From positions 62,001 through 126,000 of IMG/VR virus record IMGVR_UViG_3300032011_000001: a stretch of DNA of 64,000 bases; one strand, written 5' to 3'. Under the pieces are notes generated by a model, which searched no databases, was not told the DNA's origin, and saw only the letters and a list, made by a program, of their open reading frames with translations. Made by a program: the position numbers and the translations under genes. The DNA is from a virus. Within the stretch, counting starts at the first letter, position 1. Each line of letters opens with the position of its first letter. Of the stretch, positions 8,071 through 16,619 are shown in pieces.

Positions 8071-8753
8071 CGTTCTTCATCTTTCTTTTTCTTGTAGAGT
8101 GACTCGCACAATTCAAACTGCCATTCGTAGTCTACGTCTAGCGCCTCTTTTTCTTCCATGGTCCACAGTTTGACGTCACCCTGCTTTGTGAGATCGCCCA
8201 TCCAGATGTCGTTACCAATATCCTCTATAGAGCCAGCATACAGACAGTGGGCTGCTTCTCTAACTGGGGCTGCTGACTTTGTATTCATATTTTCTGAAAA
8301 TGGTGTCAACAGCTTTCCATCTTCTTGCCAAAAATAGTTTTTCTTTTCTAGGACAGCAAACATGCCATTCTTATCGGTGCTCAAGTAGTCGCTGTAAAAA
8401 CGCTCTATTGTGGACGTATTAAGAAATGGGCAGCATGCACTAACCATGACAATGTTTTTGAAGGGTATCTTGTCCCACCATTCAAAAATTTCTGTTATCG
8501 GATCTCCTTCAGAGTTCGCAGACTTCTCACTTCGACGAAAGATATTGACAGGATATTGTTTTACCTTTTCAAGCAACTCCTCTTCGTATACCGAACAATA
8601 GATATTTTCGTTTGGTATATTAGATGATACCAGTTTCTCTAAAAGAATGTCCATGAGAGTCGTATCGTGAAATTTTCTAGTCATCTTTCCTGGGCATCTC
8701 TGAGAAGAAAGTCTTGCTTGTACCATGAGTGCCACTTCCTTTTTCTTTTTCAA
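8067..8753 (-). CDS. Cytidylyltransferase-like protein (SpsF/NeuA family), paralogue 2
   Basis: The 228-aa protein has ALMVQARLSSQRCPGKMTRKF at its N-terminus, VSACCPFLNTSTI in mid-protein and ALDVDYEWQFELCE near the end. It shares order and many residues with the gene at 2643-3341, including FAVLEKKNYFW and EAAHCLYAG, so the two arose by duplication. The expected role is CTP-dependent activation of a sugar acid. Two such copies plus the NeuA-like gene suggest more than one activated sugar. It overlaps both neighbours by 4 nt. Confidence 0.75.
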   Translation of the reverse strand: MKKKKEVALMVQARLSSQRCPGKMTRKFHDTTLMDILLEKLVSSNIPNENIYCSVYEEELLEKVKQYPVNIFRRSEKSANSEGDPITEIFEWWDKIPFKNIVMVSACCPFLNTSTIERFYSDYLSTDKNGMFAVLEKKNYFWQEDGKLLTPFSENMNTKSAAPVREAAHCLYAGSIEDIGNDIWMGDLTKQGDVKLWTMEEKEALDVDYEWQFELCESLYKKKKDEER

Positions 8754-9523
8754 GTCTCTCCTCCTGCATCGTTTTCCGACAGTTCTTCCAATAGTTCATT
8801 TACAATTCTGTCGCACTCTTTTATATCTTTGAAGATCTCTCTTGCTCTGTCTGGTGCTAGCTCGAAACACAACCTGACTGCATCCATCCAGTTTACGTTG
8901 TTTCTCTCTCTTATCTTCTGCACGTCGTCAATTATATCTTTATCTGTTCTTTCCTTCAGAAAACCGTCTATAGAGGAAACCTGAGTGTTCCAGCCATCTT
9001 TCTCTAACAAATGCATGTGTGGTTCTTTGTGCTTCATTCTATGGGTATTACCCTCGCTGATATCTTGTTTCATTCTTTTATATTTTCTTTTCTTTATGTA
9101 ATACCATTTTTCAATAAACAAATTAATAAGATTATCATTAAGTTTCTGATAGGAGGAAGACAGTGTATCACTTTTATTAAAAGACACTTCTCTTTGAAAA
9201 ATTACATCCCCAGTGTCAACGCCTGCATCGACATGGTGGATAGTCACCCCTTTTGGGGTTCCCTCAAGAAAGCTCCACAAGTTAGGGTCAGAACCCCTGT
9301 TCCAAGGCAACATAGAGATATGAAGGTTGATAATATTATCCCCAGACTCATCAATTATATTTTGCTTTATGATGTGCCTATATCTGTAACTTATGCATAG
9401 TTCTATGTTATTTTCAGTAATGAACCCTGGCTCTATCTTTTCTGAGGTGTAAACAACTTCGTTGCCTTCTTCTAAAAAGTCTTTCAGTTCGTATGGCTCT
9501 ACTCCAAGATACAAAATTTTCAT
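8750..9523 (-). CDS. Formyltransferase-fold enzyme (10-formyl-THF-dependent sugar N-formyltransferase-like)
   Basis: The product is 257 aa. The core NLHISMLPWNRGSDPNLWSF followed by GVTIHHVDAGVDTGDVIFQ is the formyltransferase signature, with the catalytic Asn-His pair (N-x-H) and downstream Asp (D in DTGD). Family members transfer a formyl group from 10-formyltetrahydrofolate to methionyl-tRNA, to sugars such as dTDP-Qui4N, or in other pathways. The last ~100 residues are charged and helical and not typical of methionyl-tRNA formyltransferase. With an aminotransferase in the same operon, the likely acceptor is an amino sugar. No PseH-like acetyltransferase is present, so formylation may replace acetylation. 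Confidence 0.8.
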   Translation of the reverse strand: MKILYLGVEPYELKDFLEEGNEVVYTSEKIEPGFITENNIELCISYRYRHIIKQNIIDESGDNIINLHISMLPWNRGSDPNLWSFLEGTPKGVTIHHVDAGVDTGDVIFQREVSFNKSDTLSSSYQKLNDNLINLFIEKWYYIKKRKYKRMKQDISEGNTHRMKHKEPHMHLLEKDGWNTQVSSIDGFLKERTDKDIIDDVQKIRERNNVNWMDAVRLCFELAPDRAREIFKDIKECDRIVNELLEELSENDAGGET

Positions 9524-10524
9524 TATCCCAGATCCTCTCTTCTGATTACGGTTCCCGGTGCTATATCTCTGAGTGTCTTACTTCCGATGATCTCCCTATA
9601 GGAGCTAGCAGGAACAGCCCCTTCAAGAAATGGGCGACTTGTGGTTATATTTTCCTGTGTAAGTTCTTGACCTTTTTTTATTTCTTCTTTGGAAATAACA
9701 GAACGTCTTGCCATTTTAAAATCTTTTTCTGAGTCGGTATATTCCGACTTCTTTCTTTTCAGAGAAAGTTCTGCCAAGGAAATCTCTTCGTTCATCTTCT
9801 TTAAATCATTCGGCTCCATAGCAAACGGATGATCAGGGCCTGGTAGTTTATTAGAAATTGTAAAGTGCTTTTCTATTGTTGTTGCCCCTACCATAACTGC
9901 TAAGGCAGGAGTTATGGTGCTCATTGTATGATCAGACAAACCCACCTTCACTCCCTGTTTACCATACTTTTCTAGTATGTCCTTTACCATCAACAGGTTT
10001 ATATCTTCCTGGGGTGTTGGATATGCATTGTTACAATGGAGAATTGTTATGTCGTAGTTGCTTTGCTTATGACATGTGTCTATTATTTCTTGAATAAAGT
10101 CTATGTGACAGCCTATACCTGCAGATATAATAAGCGGCAATTTTGTTGCTGCCACCATTTCAACAAAGCGCAAGTCTGTTGATTCAAAGCCAGCAATCTT
10201 CATCCTCTTTACGCCAACATCGCAAAGTTGCTGAATGGCTTCTTCGTCAAATGGTGTTGCCATAAACTCTATGTTCTTTTTATCACAATATTCTTTTATT
10301 TTAGGAACCCACTCTCTCGGCAGCTCAAGCGTTTTCATGAGGGCGTTTATGTCCCCATAGCCTGCAAAGTTTGGTGTGTTTTCTGCATATAAAGTTTTTG
10401 AAGAAAATATTTGAAACTTTACTGCTTGTGCGCCAGACTCTTTGGCCACGTCCACAAGAGCATATGCCTGTTCGAGACTCTTATTGTGATTTGAGCCTGC
10501 TTCTGCGATAACAAAAGTATTCAT
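9523..10524 (-). CDS. NeuB/PseI/LegI-type nonulosonic acid synthase with SAF domain
   Basis: The 333-aa protein starts FVIAEAGSNHNKSLEQAYAL and AQAVKFQIFSSKTLY, then IEFMATPFDEEA, MKIAGFEST, ISAGIG, ITILHCNNAYPTP, VGLSDHTM, TIEKHFTISNKLPGPDHPFA and finally RRSVISKEEIKKGQ with PGTVIRREDL, the C-terminal SAF (antifreeze-like) domain. All features of a complete PEP-dependent sialic-acid-type synthase are present. It should make a nine-carbon nonulosonic acid from a 2,4-diamino or 2-amino hexose and PEP. The exact sugar (Neu, Leg or Pse type) cannot be read from sequence alone. Stop and start overlap with neighbours show it is inside the operon. Confidence 0.9.
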   Translation of the reverse strand: MNTFVIAEAGSNHNKSLEQAYALVDVAKESGAQAVKFQIFSSKTLYAENTPNFAGYGDINALMKTLELPREWVPKIKEYCDKKNIEFMATPFDEEAIQQLCDVGVKRMKIAGFESTDLRFVEMVAATKLPLIISAGIGCHIDFIQEIIDTCHKQSNYDITILHCNNAYPTPQEDINLLMVKDILEKYGKQGVKVGLSDHTMSTITPALAVMVGATTIEKHFTISNKLPGPDHPFAMEPNDLKKMNEEISLAELSLKRKKSEYTDSEKDFKMARRSVISKEEIKKGQELTQENITTSRPFLEGAVPASSYREIIGSKTLRDIAPGTVIRREDLG

Positions 10525-11525
10525 AGTACAGATATTATATATTCAATCTGCTCTTTTGTTAAGTTATGGTGTATGGGGAAGTTCACTATCTTTGGATGAA
10601 CTTTCTCTGCATTGATCAATATTGTTCTCTGCTTCATCGCCGTCGTCTTGTGGAGAAGTGGGTACAACCTAGATGTGTTAAGTTTTTTCATTATATCTTC
10701 TGAGTTCTCTCTCAGTGCTGAACCGATGTAGTAAGAAGAATTTGGAGAATGCTGAACCAAGGGTTTATCCACCATTTCGGAAATATACTCGTAGTTTTCT
10801 TTTCTCCTCTCGCGGAGTTCTTCATATACTCTCATACTTTCCAGGCCAAAGGTTGCATTCAAGTTGTTCATATAAAACTTAAAGCCATTCATAACTATGT
10901 CGTAGGTATTTCCAGCATTTTTTCTACCAAAGTTTCTAAAAGAACGAAAATACTCAGAGGCGGAATCGTGGTTTGTGGAAATCATCCCTCCGTCGGATGT
11001 GCATATCGGCTTCATTGGATGAAAGGAAAAGAACGAAAAGTCACACTCTAAACTTGGTGTAACGCAGTGGGCAGAGTCTACAACAACTATTTCATCACCC
11101 ACCAGGTTCCATCCCTTTATGTTATCAACTCCACCGTATAATACAGGCATGACAACCTTGGGGTTGACTGAGTTTGTGTTTCTTCTCTTTATTCTATAAT
11201 CTTTACAGTCGAACTGTAGCTCTTTTGTTATGTCCACATAGTGAACTGTGTGTCCGACGTGTTTAGCTGCCCAAGCAGGAGATATAAATCCCAGGGTTGT
11301 GGTGTAGACCTCGCAGGGACCATACTGTTCATAGAGGTAATAAAAGATCATGAAGGCGGCTGCACTAGCAGAGTTAGTGGCTATATTGTTTTTCTTTTGC
11401 GAGAAGCTCTTAAACTTGTTCTCAAACTCAACAACATTGGGGCCAAAGCCCAAGTTTCCACTCTCGATGGTCTTTGATATTTTATCGTAACTATCTCTGA
11501 GGAAAAATGGTTCGTATATCTTCAT
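10521..11525 (-). CDS. DegT/DnrJ/EryC1/StrS-family PLP aminotransferase
   Basis: The product is 334 aa, slightly short for the family (~370). Seen are NNIATNSASAAAF, DEIVVVDSAHCVTPS with the PLP-ring Asp, and FSFFSFHPMKPICTSDGGMI, where the Lys of HPMKP takes the place of the internal aldimine lysine. RNFGRKN and FYMNNLNATFGLESM follow as in family members. Such enzymes aminate 4-keto or 3-keto nucleotide sugars and would act after the PseB-like dehydratase gene just upstream (11525-12511). The pair recalls PseB-PseC or LegB-LegC. Start and stop overlap neighbours by 1-4 nt. Confidence 0.85.
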   Translation of the reverse strand: MKIYEPFFLRDSYDKISKTIESGNLGFGPNVVEFENKFKSFSQKKNNIATNSASAAAFMIFYYLYEQYGPCEVYTTTLGFISPAWAAKHVGHTVHYVDITKELQFDCKDYRIKRRNTNSVNPKVVMPVLYGGVDNIKGWNLVGDEIVVVDSAHCVTPSLECDFSFFSFHPMKPICTSDGGMISTNHDSASEYFRSFRNFGRKNAGNTYDIVMNGFKFYMNNLNATFGLESMRVYEELRERRKENYEYISEMVDKPLVQHSPNSSYYIGSALRENSEDIMKKLNTSRLYPLLHKTTAMKQRTILINAEKVHPKIVNFPIHHNLTKEQIEYIISVL

Positions 11526-12511
11526 TAGCTGCTCTCTTTGGTTCCCCTAGAGATAAGTTCCAGCAGAACATTAACATCGTCGCTCATGTGAAGAGATGAA
11601 TTGAATTCAGTTCCTTCATATTTCTTCCACTTGGCCCTGTTCGTTCTTTTCGTATATTGTGGTCTAACACAAAGAAGGTTTAGGTTTGCCACTTCGTAAG
11701 TAAACGGCAGTTCTGTTTCCGCCAACATATCTTCGTGAAGCTTTTCTCCTGGTCTTAGTCCTACTATTTCCTTCTCGAAAGAAGAACCATGAAGTTTTTC
11801 GATTGCCTTCAGGATAGTTTCCATTCCATATGATTTAATCTTCGGAATAAAGACCTCGCCACCTTCACTAGCCTCGACTGCGTTCAGGACCGTATCTACG
11901 GCATCCTCAAGCGTAAACAAGAACCTACTCATATCCAGAGAGGTAACTTTTATTTTCTCGTTAGAAGCGAGCAGAGAGAGCCACAGGGGTATAAATGAAC
12001 CACGGCTAGCTATAACATTACCATACCGGACAGAAGAGAACACAGTTTCCGTGGAATGATAGTCATAATTGGTAAAGAAACGCTCTGCAATAAATTTAGA
12101 AGAACCATATACATTAACCGGAAGACATGCTTTGTCGGTGGATACAAGAACACACTTCTTTATATCATTTAAAAGTGCGGCTTTTGCAACATTCTCAGAA
12201 CCAAGTACATTGGTATTGACACATTCATCTGGGTGGAATTCCATATCGTCTATTCTCTTTAATGCAGCAGTGTGGATGATAAGGTCTGGTTTTGTTCTTT
12301 TTAGGGTAACATTAAATTTGTCAAAGTCTCTAATATCCCCGATAACACAGTGAACCGAGCTACCGCCATAAATTAATGCTTGCTTTCCCTCATCCCTAGA
12401 AAAGATGATGATCTGGTTTCCTTGTTTTACCAGCCTTTTTGTCAGTGCTTTTCCTAGTGAGCCTGTCCCCCCTGTTATTAGGATCTTTTTTCCCGTTATG
12501 TTTTTGTGCAT
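11525..12511 (-). CDS. UDP-sugar 4,6-dehydratase, PseB/LegB/CapD-like (extended SDR)
   Basis: The 328-aa protein starts KILITGGTGSLGKALTKRL, a Rossmann GxxGxxG motif. It has IIHTAALKRIDDME, VLVSTDKACLPVNVYGSSK with the TDKA and YxxxK catalytic elements, then SVRYGNVIASRGSFIPLW and EIVGLRPGEKLHEDML. These are signatures of inverting or retaining UDP-GlcNAc 4,6-dehydratases that begin pseudaminic and legionaminic acid synthesis. The length fits the short soluble PseB type and not the membrane-anchored PglF/CapD type. It feeds the DegT-type aminotransferase immediately downstream. Confidence 0.88.
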   Translation of the reverse strand: MHKNITGKKILITGGTGSLGKALTKRLVKQGNQIIIFSRDEGKQALIYGGSSVHCVIGDIRDFDKFNVTLKRTKPDLIIHTAALKRIDDMEFHPDECVNTNVLGSENVAKAALLNDIKKCVLVSTDKACLPVNVYGSSKFIAERFFTNYDYHSTETVFSSVRYGNVIASRGSFIPLWLSLLASNEKIKVTSLDMSRFLFTLEDAVDTVLNAVEASEGGEVFIPKIKSYGMETILKAIEKLHGSSFEKEIVGLRPGEKLHEDMLAETELPFTYEVANLNLLCVRPQYTKRTNRAKWKKYEGTEFNSSLHMSDDVNVLLELISRGTKESS

Positions 12512-14514
12512 TATATCTTTACTCTCTCGATGTCTTCACTAGCTTGGTTGATATCTGAACATATTTTTAAGGTGCATCCTTTTTCGCTTAACCATTTTGA
12601 CCACTTGCCAATTGCCTCAACGGAGATGCGCTCCTCTTCTTTGAGTTTTTCCATAGGCACGATGGACATGGTATCATTTTCTTGAATAAAATCTTTTTTA
12701 TCAAAAGATGTTCCGCTTTTAGTGTAGAAGTGTTGCTTCTCTTTATCAGCGCCGATAAGTCTGTTATCATAACCCACTGTTACTATCTCAGATAGACCTA
12801 AGTGTTCAACAAGGTAAATGACTGCTTCTGTCATAATGCCGGGACCATATGGCCGTAGAACCTTTTGCTTTTCAAGAGTCCAATCTTCATATTCGTCAGT
12901 TGATGCCAGAGAATTTGCAAAGTCCCTCTCTTTGATAAAGAATTTCAAATCGCATTGCCCCAATCTATAAGGGGTAGATGAAGCCTCCATAACAAGAGGA
13001 TGCTTTTTATTATAGTCATAGTGTTTGAAGTTGGCACAATTATAAACGTGAAAGTCTACAAACTCACCATACAAGTCATAAGCTTGCTTTACTGATATGC
13101 AAATGTTTTCTTCAAGCAGTTTTTTTAACTTTTCTTGATCGTTGTCCAACAGAGTTGGTCCACAAGAAACAATATATGCCTTTTCTCCCTTTAGAGAATC
13201 TTTTAAGAATCTCAACTTCTCGTTCTGAGAAGGGATTTCTCTACATTTTTCTACTATAAAATCTGCTTTCTTTTTTCCCTCTAGCTTATCAGCCTCTTCT
13301 CTTAAAGCAGGAATAGGATCGACGTACTCCACATGGCCCATCGCATCCATAAACTGTGCCATTACTTTATCTGGGCTATGTTTTTCGAGCAATATTTTTT
13401 GAAGCTTGTTTGCTTGACTCTTTAGTCTAGTATGCTCCTTGGCCATCTCTTCTATTCTCTGCTGAAATGATACCTTCTTTGGAAAGCACCACGATGCATA
13501 AGGCTCTATAACACCTTTCCAGTGTGCCTCTTTTTGTACTCTTCCCATCTCAAATTGAACATTTGAAAAATATTTCTTTTTCTTTTTCTTTCCTTTTTCT
13601 TCCTGCGTTAAGAAGTCCATCTGTCCAGACCAGCCTGGGGCTATCACCGGAAGGCCATGATAGGCTGCTTCAAATAAAGGAAGCCCATATCCCTCGCCAT
13701 GGGCCAGGCTGACCATTGCTTTCACTTTATCGTGTTGCAACAAAGATGACATCTCTTCCTCTGTCATCCTTCCATGCAGAAGGTGCACTTTGCACTTTCT
13801 AGTTGGATATTTATTCAATATAGATGAGATCTTGTGTTTCGTATGCATGAGGTCTAACTCTGAATTTCCTGCCATGCCGGTCTTTAAGATAAGGCCCACA
13901 TCTTCTCTATCATGAAACTTCTCAATAAACCACATTATGGTGTTTTCAACGTTCTTTCTTACGCCCATAAGGGCGACGAGCAGAAAGTTAAAGTCAGAGG
14001 AAAAGTCTATATCAAGCTTCTTTTCTGAGATCTCTTTTACTGGGTATCCGACAACATCCACAGGAGTATTTAACGCTAGTTGAGCTCCGCCGCCTGCATC
14101 AAGCGAAGTGTCCAAGAGTCCACTTTTAGCATGTTCTGATACAACAATTACCTTATTCATCAAATTGCACTTCTGAATCCACTCTGGTGAGATCTGGTCG
14201 CATTCAATTCCTGCAGTGCATCCGATATTATAATTTGCCACCTCATTATTGAACTCATTCGGGATAGTCACTTGCAAGGATATGTCGAACGCCTGATCTG
14301 CTGGTGGTTTGGTTGTCAGTTTGTCGGCCAACTCTGTCATCCATCGGCCTTCGTCTGTATCTGGAAACTCCCATGAGGTTTGGCCCCAGTTTAAAGGATG
14401 AAGATAAATATCATAAGTATTCTCGTGTTCTCGAAGTGATCTAAGAACAAAGCGACAATGCTCTCCGTAACCTGATGCGCTAAATGCTGGCCCTATTACG
14501 ATTACTGTTTTCAT
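12511..14514 (-). CDS. GT4-type glycosyltransferase fused to a DUF115/GT42-like domain
   Basis: The start at MKTVIVIGPAFSASGYGEHC gives 667 aa and a 4-nt ATGA overlap with the upstream glycosyltransferase stop. Residues 1-~420 are a GT-B glycosyltransferase, with KVIVVSEHAKSG, FLLVALMGVRKNVENT, then the acidic signature AHGEGYGLPLFEAAYHGLPVIAP. Residues ~440-667 are a different domain beginning AYIVSCGPTLLDND, followed by FHVYNCANF and RPYGPGIMTEAVIYLVEHLG with IVTVGYDN. That matches the GPS / CN / TSG-like / LG..I...G.D order of the other DUF115/GT42-like genes. A fused protein could add two successive sugars, the second possibly a nonulosonic acid. Confidence 0.75.
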   Translation of the reverse strand: MKTVIVIGPAFSASGYGEHCRFVLRSLREHENTYDIYLHPLNWGQTSWEFPDTDEGRWMTELADKLTTKPPADQAFDISLQVTIPNEFNNEVANYNIGCTAGIECDQISPEWIQKCNLMNKVIVVSEHAKSGLLDTSLDAGGGAQLALNTPVDVVGYPVKEISEKKLDIDFSSDFNFLLVALMGVRKNVENTIMWFIEKFHDREDVGLILKTGMAGNSELDLMHTKHKISSILNKYPTRKCKVHLLHGRMTEEEMSSLLQHDKVKAMVSLAHGEGYGLPLFEAAYHGLPVIAPGWSGQMDFLTQEEKGKKKKKKYFSNVQFEMGRVQKEAHWKGVIEPYASWCFPKKVSFQQRIEEMAKEHTRLKSQANKLQKILLEKHSPDKVMAQFMDAMGHVEYVDPIPALREEADKLEGKKKADFIVEKCREIPSQNEKLRFLKDSLKGEKAYIVSCGPTLLDNDQEKLKKLLEENICISVKQAYDLYGEFVDFHVYNCANFKHYDYNKKHPLVMEASSTPYRLGQCDLKFFIKERDFANSLASTDEYEDWTLEKQKVLRPYGPGIMTEAVIYLVEHLGLSEIVTVGYDNRLIGADKEKQHFYTKSGTSFDKKDFIQENDTMSIVPMEKLKEEERISVEAIGKWSKWLSEKGCTLKICSDINQASEDIERVKI

Positions 14515-15776
14515 AGCTCTACGTGCCTCCATGTTTCATAATTTTTTCTAGTTTCCCAAGAGCCATGCTCCTCGGCGACTCGCTCAAAGATGTCTTGCCA
14601 TTGTTTGTTAAAATTATCAAAGTTATAATTTTTCAAGACATGTTCTCTGCCTTTTTTGCCCATCTCTCTTCGTTCTTTTTCAGACATATTAATAAACTTC
14701 TCTAGGCATTCAATAAGGTCATCTTCGTTTATTCGGTCCTCGTAGATATATGGTATTTCTTGTGAACCAATAATTGCCTTTGAAGAAGGCTCAATACCAA
14801 AGCCAAACCATTCTTCTCCATCTGTAACTTGTTCTTGTAAGCCGCCTGTCATATTAACTATGATGGGGCGCTCAGCCGACAGACTCTCAAGAGTCGCGAG
14901 GCCGAAGCCCTCGGCGTCGCTTATGTTTATGGTACAGTCAATGCAGTTATACAAAGTGCCCATATTTTCAGGAGGTAGTTTTTGAGTGGAGAACTTTACT
15001 TGACCTTCTGTAAGTTTTAGATATCCCAAAATTGCATCTAGGTCTTGGCCATGAACATCCTTAACATCTGTGTGCATAAGTAACATAGCTTTGTCGTGAC
15101 CTACTTTATCTAGAAACTTTTTAAACCAAAAAATCAAAGAACCACTTTGTTTTCTCCTGGCGTTTCTATTGTTCCAAAAAAATATTACTTTTTCGGAGTT
15201 ATTGTTGGTTAGTTCCTGCCTCATCCTGCGAACATCTTCGTTGTCATCTGGGAGTCTTTTGAAGATCTCTGAGTCTACAGCGTGAGGCACCCTCTCTCTG
15301 TCTACATTTGGTGCAAGAGTCTTGACAATATCGTCAGTGACCTTACTGATCGTAGCTATAAAATCATTTGAGCGGTACCACACTGAATTGTAATCTGGGT
15401 ATGGATAGTTGTCCCAGACATGATAATACAAAAGTGGACACTTAGATCTTATCTCGTCTTCCATCGACCACAGCCAACCATAAAATCTTGGGTCTGTCAT
15501 GATCCAAACAAAGTCTGGCTTGTCCGTATTGATAATGGACCTGACCATTTCTTTTGTTCCGTATCCATCTACTGGTTTTATTAGCCAGTCTTGGCCGAAC
15601 TCTTCTACGCTTTGTAGACGATAGTCAATGTGTTTTATAGCTCCGGCCAAGGAAAGTATTTTATATTTTCCTGTCCTAAGCAGAGCTTCACAAACGTACT
15701 TTGTTTGTGTTCCGACGCCACTTGGTGAAAGAGGGTGGTCGGAAATTGTTAAAATAGTTTTTTTCTTTTCGGACAT
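14511..15776 (-). CDS. Group 1 (GT4-like) glycosyltransferase
   Basis: This 421-aa GT-B enzyme shows TILTISDHPLSPSGVGTQTK at the N-terminus, FIATISKVTDDIV and VPHAVDSEIFKRLPDD at the domain linker, FFWNNRNARRKQSGSLI, and DAEGFGLATLESLSAERPIIV as the acidic EX7E-type signature. It uses a nucleotide-sugar donor. It is the second gene of the long leftward operon after the nuclease-like gene, and its stop overlaps the next start. The acceptor is unknown: host envelope glycan, flagellin or a virion protein are all possible. Confidence 0.85.
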   Translation of the reverse strand: MSEKKKTILTISDHPLSPSGVGTQTKYVCEALLRTGKYKILSLAGAIKHIDYRLQSVEEFGQDWLIKPVDGYGTKEMVRSIINTDKPDFVWIMTDPRFYGWLWSMEDEIRSKCPLLYYHVWDNYPYPDYNSVWYRSNDFIATISKVTDDIVKTLAPNVDRERVPHAVDSEIFKRLPDDNEDVRRMRQELTNNNSEKVIFFWNNRNARRKQSGSLIFWFKKFLDKVGHDKAMLLMHTDVKDVHGQDLDAILGYLKLTEGQVKFSTQKLPPENMGTLYNCIDCTINISDAEGFGLATLESLSAERPIIVNMTGGLQEQVTDGEEWFGFGIEPSSKAIIGSQEIPYIYEDRINEDDLIECLEKFINMSEKERREMGKKGREHVLKNYNFDNFNKQWQDIFERVAEEHGSWETRKNYETWRHVEL

Positions 15777-15788
15777 TTATTACTCCAT

Positions 15789-16571
15789 TTATGGACAATG
15801 CTCCGTTCTGTGAAAGGCGCATGTGCGGCACGATAAGCGGTTCTTAAACCAACGCTCACTATCGACATTGTACACTGCATCACTCAACATTTTAAGAGCA
15901 TTATTTATTTTCTTTTCGCCGTTTGCAACTTCGACGAATTCAACTTCGTTTTTCTTCGCAGTTCTTTTTAACAAAGCAAAATAAGTTTTAATGTTTTCCT
16001 TGGGAATCCCGAGGGCTTCAGAGACAAAGTGTTTGTAATATGAAAGCTGATAAGTGGTCATGGTGTCTGCCTTCTTTCTAGCATCCCATCCCCACGAACA
16101 AGTCTTCCAATCTATAACGTGATATGTGTCTCCGGTTTTGATAATGAGATCGACATAACCAACAAAGTCGTATTCATCGGTGGTGTCGAATTCTAGGTCC
16201 CTTATCTTTTCTCTTATTTCGTATTCAGCATCAACAACTTTGAATTCCCCAAACCTCTTCTTGAGTTCTGGGTATACCAAGTGTGATAGCTTTTTTCCTT
16301 GTTCTAGAAATTCATAATAGGTATCTTCATCATATTCTTCTATTACATCTTGTGGTAGTTTTTTCATTTCTAGGAAATATTGTTTCTCGAAGATAGCTTC
16401 GTGATTTACATTATTGTTTTTAAGTACTGCGTTCTCACACAATGTGTGGAGAGCCGTACCAAAAGCAGTGTAGATATTTCCCTGAAAAGCTTTTAGCTTA
16501 TCTACTCTTGTAAGTTTATAATAGAAAGGACAGAATTTCCAGTCTTTGATACCCGAAAAAGATAAATGCAT
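15789..16571 (-). CDS. PD-(D/E)XK nuclease, Cas4/RecB-like with probable Fe-S cysteines
   Basis: The internal ATG was chosen because AGGAG lies 5 nt before it and the promoter at 16591-16619 sits just upstream, giving 260 aa. MHLSFSGIKDWKFCPFYYKLTRV is the typical start of RecB/AddB/Cas4-type domains, and AFGTALHTLCE follows. The catalytic core is DEYDFVGYVDLII then YHVIDWKTCSW (D, D-x-K). QLSYYKHF matches the motif QxxxY. One Cys near residue 14 plus CRTCAFHRTEHC at the C-terminus gives four cysteines placed as in Fe-S Cas4-like nucleases. It likely processes DNA ends during replication or recombination. It is first in the glycan operon, which is an odd partner. Confidence 0.85.
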   Translation of the reverse strand: MHLSFSGIKDWKFCPFYYKLTRVDKLKAFQGNIYTAFGTALHTLCENAVLKNNNVNHEAIFEKQYFLEMKKLPQDVIEEYDEDTYYEFLEQGKKLSHLVYPELKKRFGEFKVVDAEYEIREKIRDLEFDTTDEYDFVGYVDLIIKTGDTYHVIDWKTCSWGWDARKKADTMTTYQLSYYKHFVSEALGIPKENIKTYFALLKRTAKKNEVEFVEVANGEKKINNALKMLSDAVYNVDSERWFKNRLSCRTCAFHRTEHCP

Positions 16572-16590
16572 ATTTACTCCTTGAGGTATT

Positions 16591-16619
16591 ATTATATCAC
16601 TTAGTTGTTGTTTTGTCAA
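16591..16619 (-). promoter_or_regulatory. Consensus sigma70 promoter (TTGACA-17-TATAAT)
   Basis: On the minus strand TTGACA (16619-16614) is followed by a 17-nt spacer and TATAAT (16596-16591), both hexamers exact. Transcription would begin near 16584, about 13 nt before the ATG at 16571. The promoter overlaps the 3' end of the gene at 16597-16989 and should drive the nuclease and the ~16 kb glycan operon down to the gp55 gene. Confidence 0.85.
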
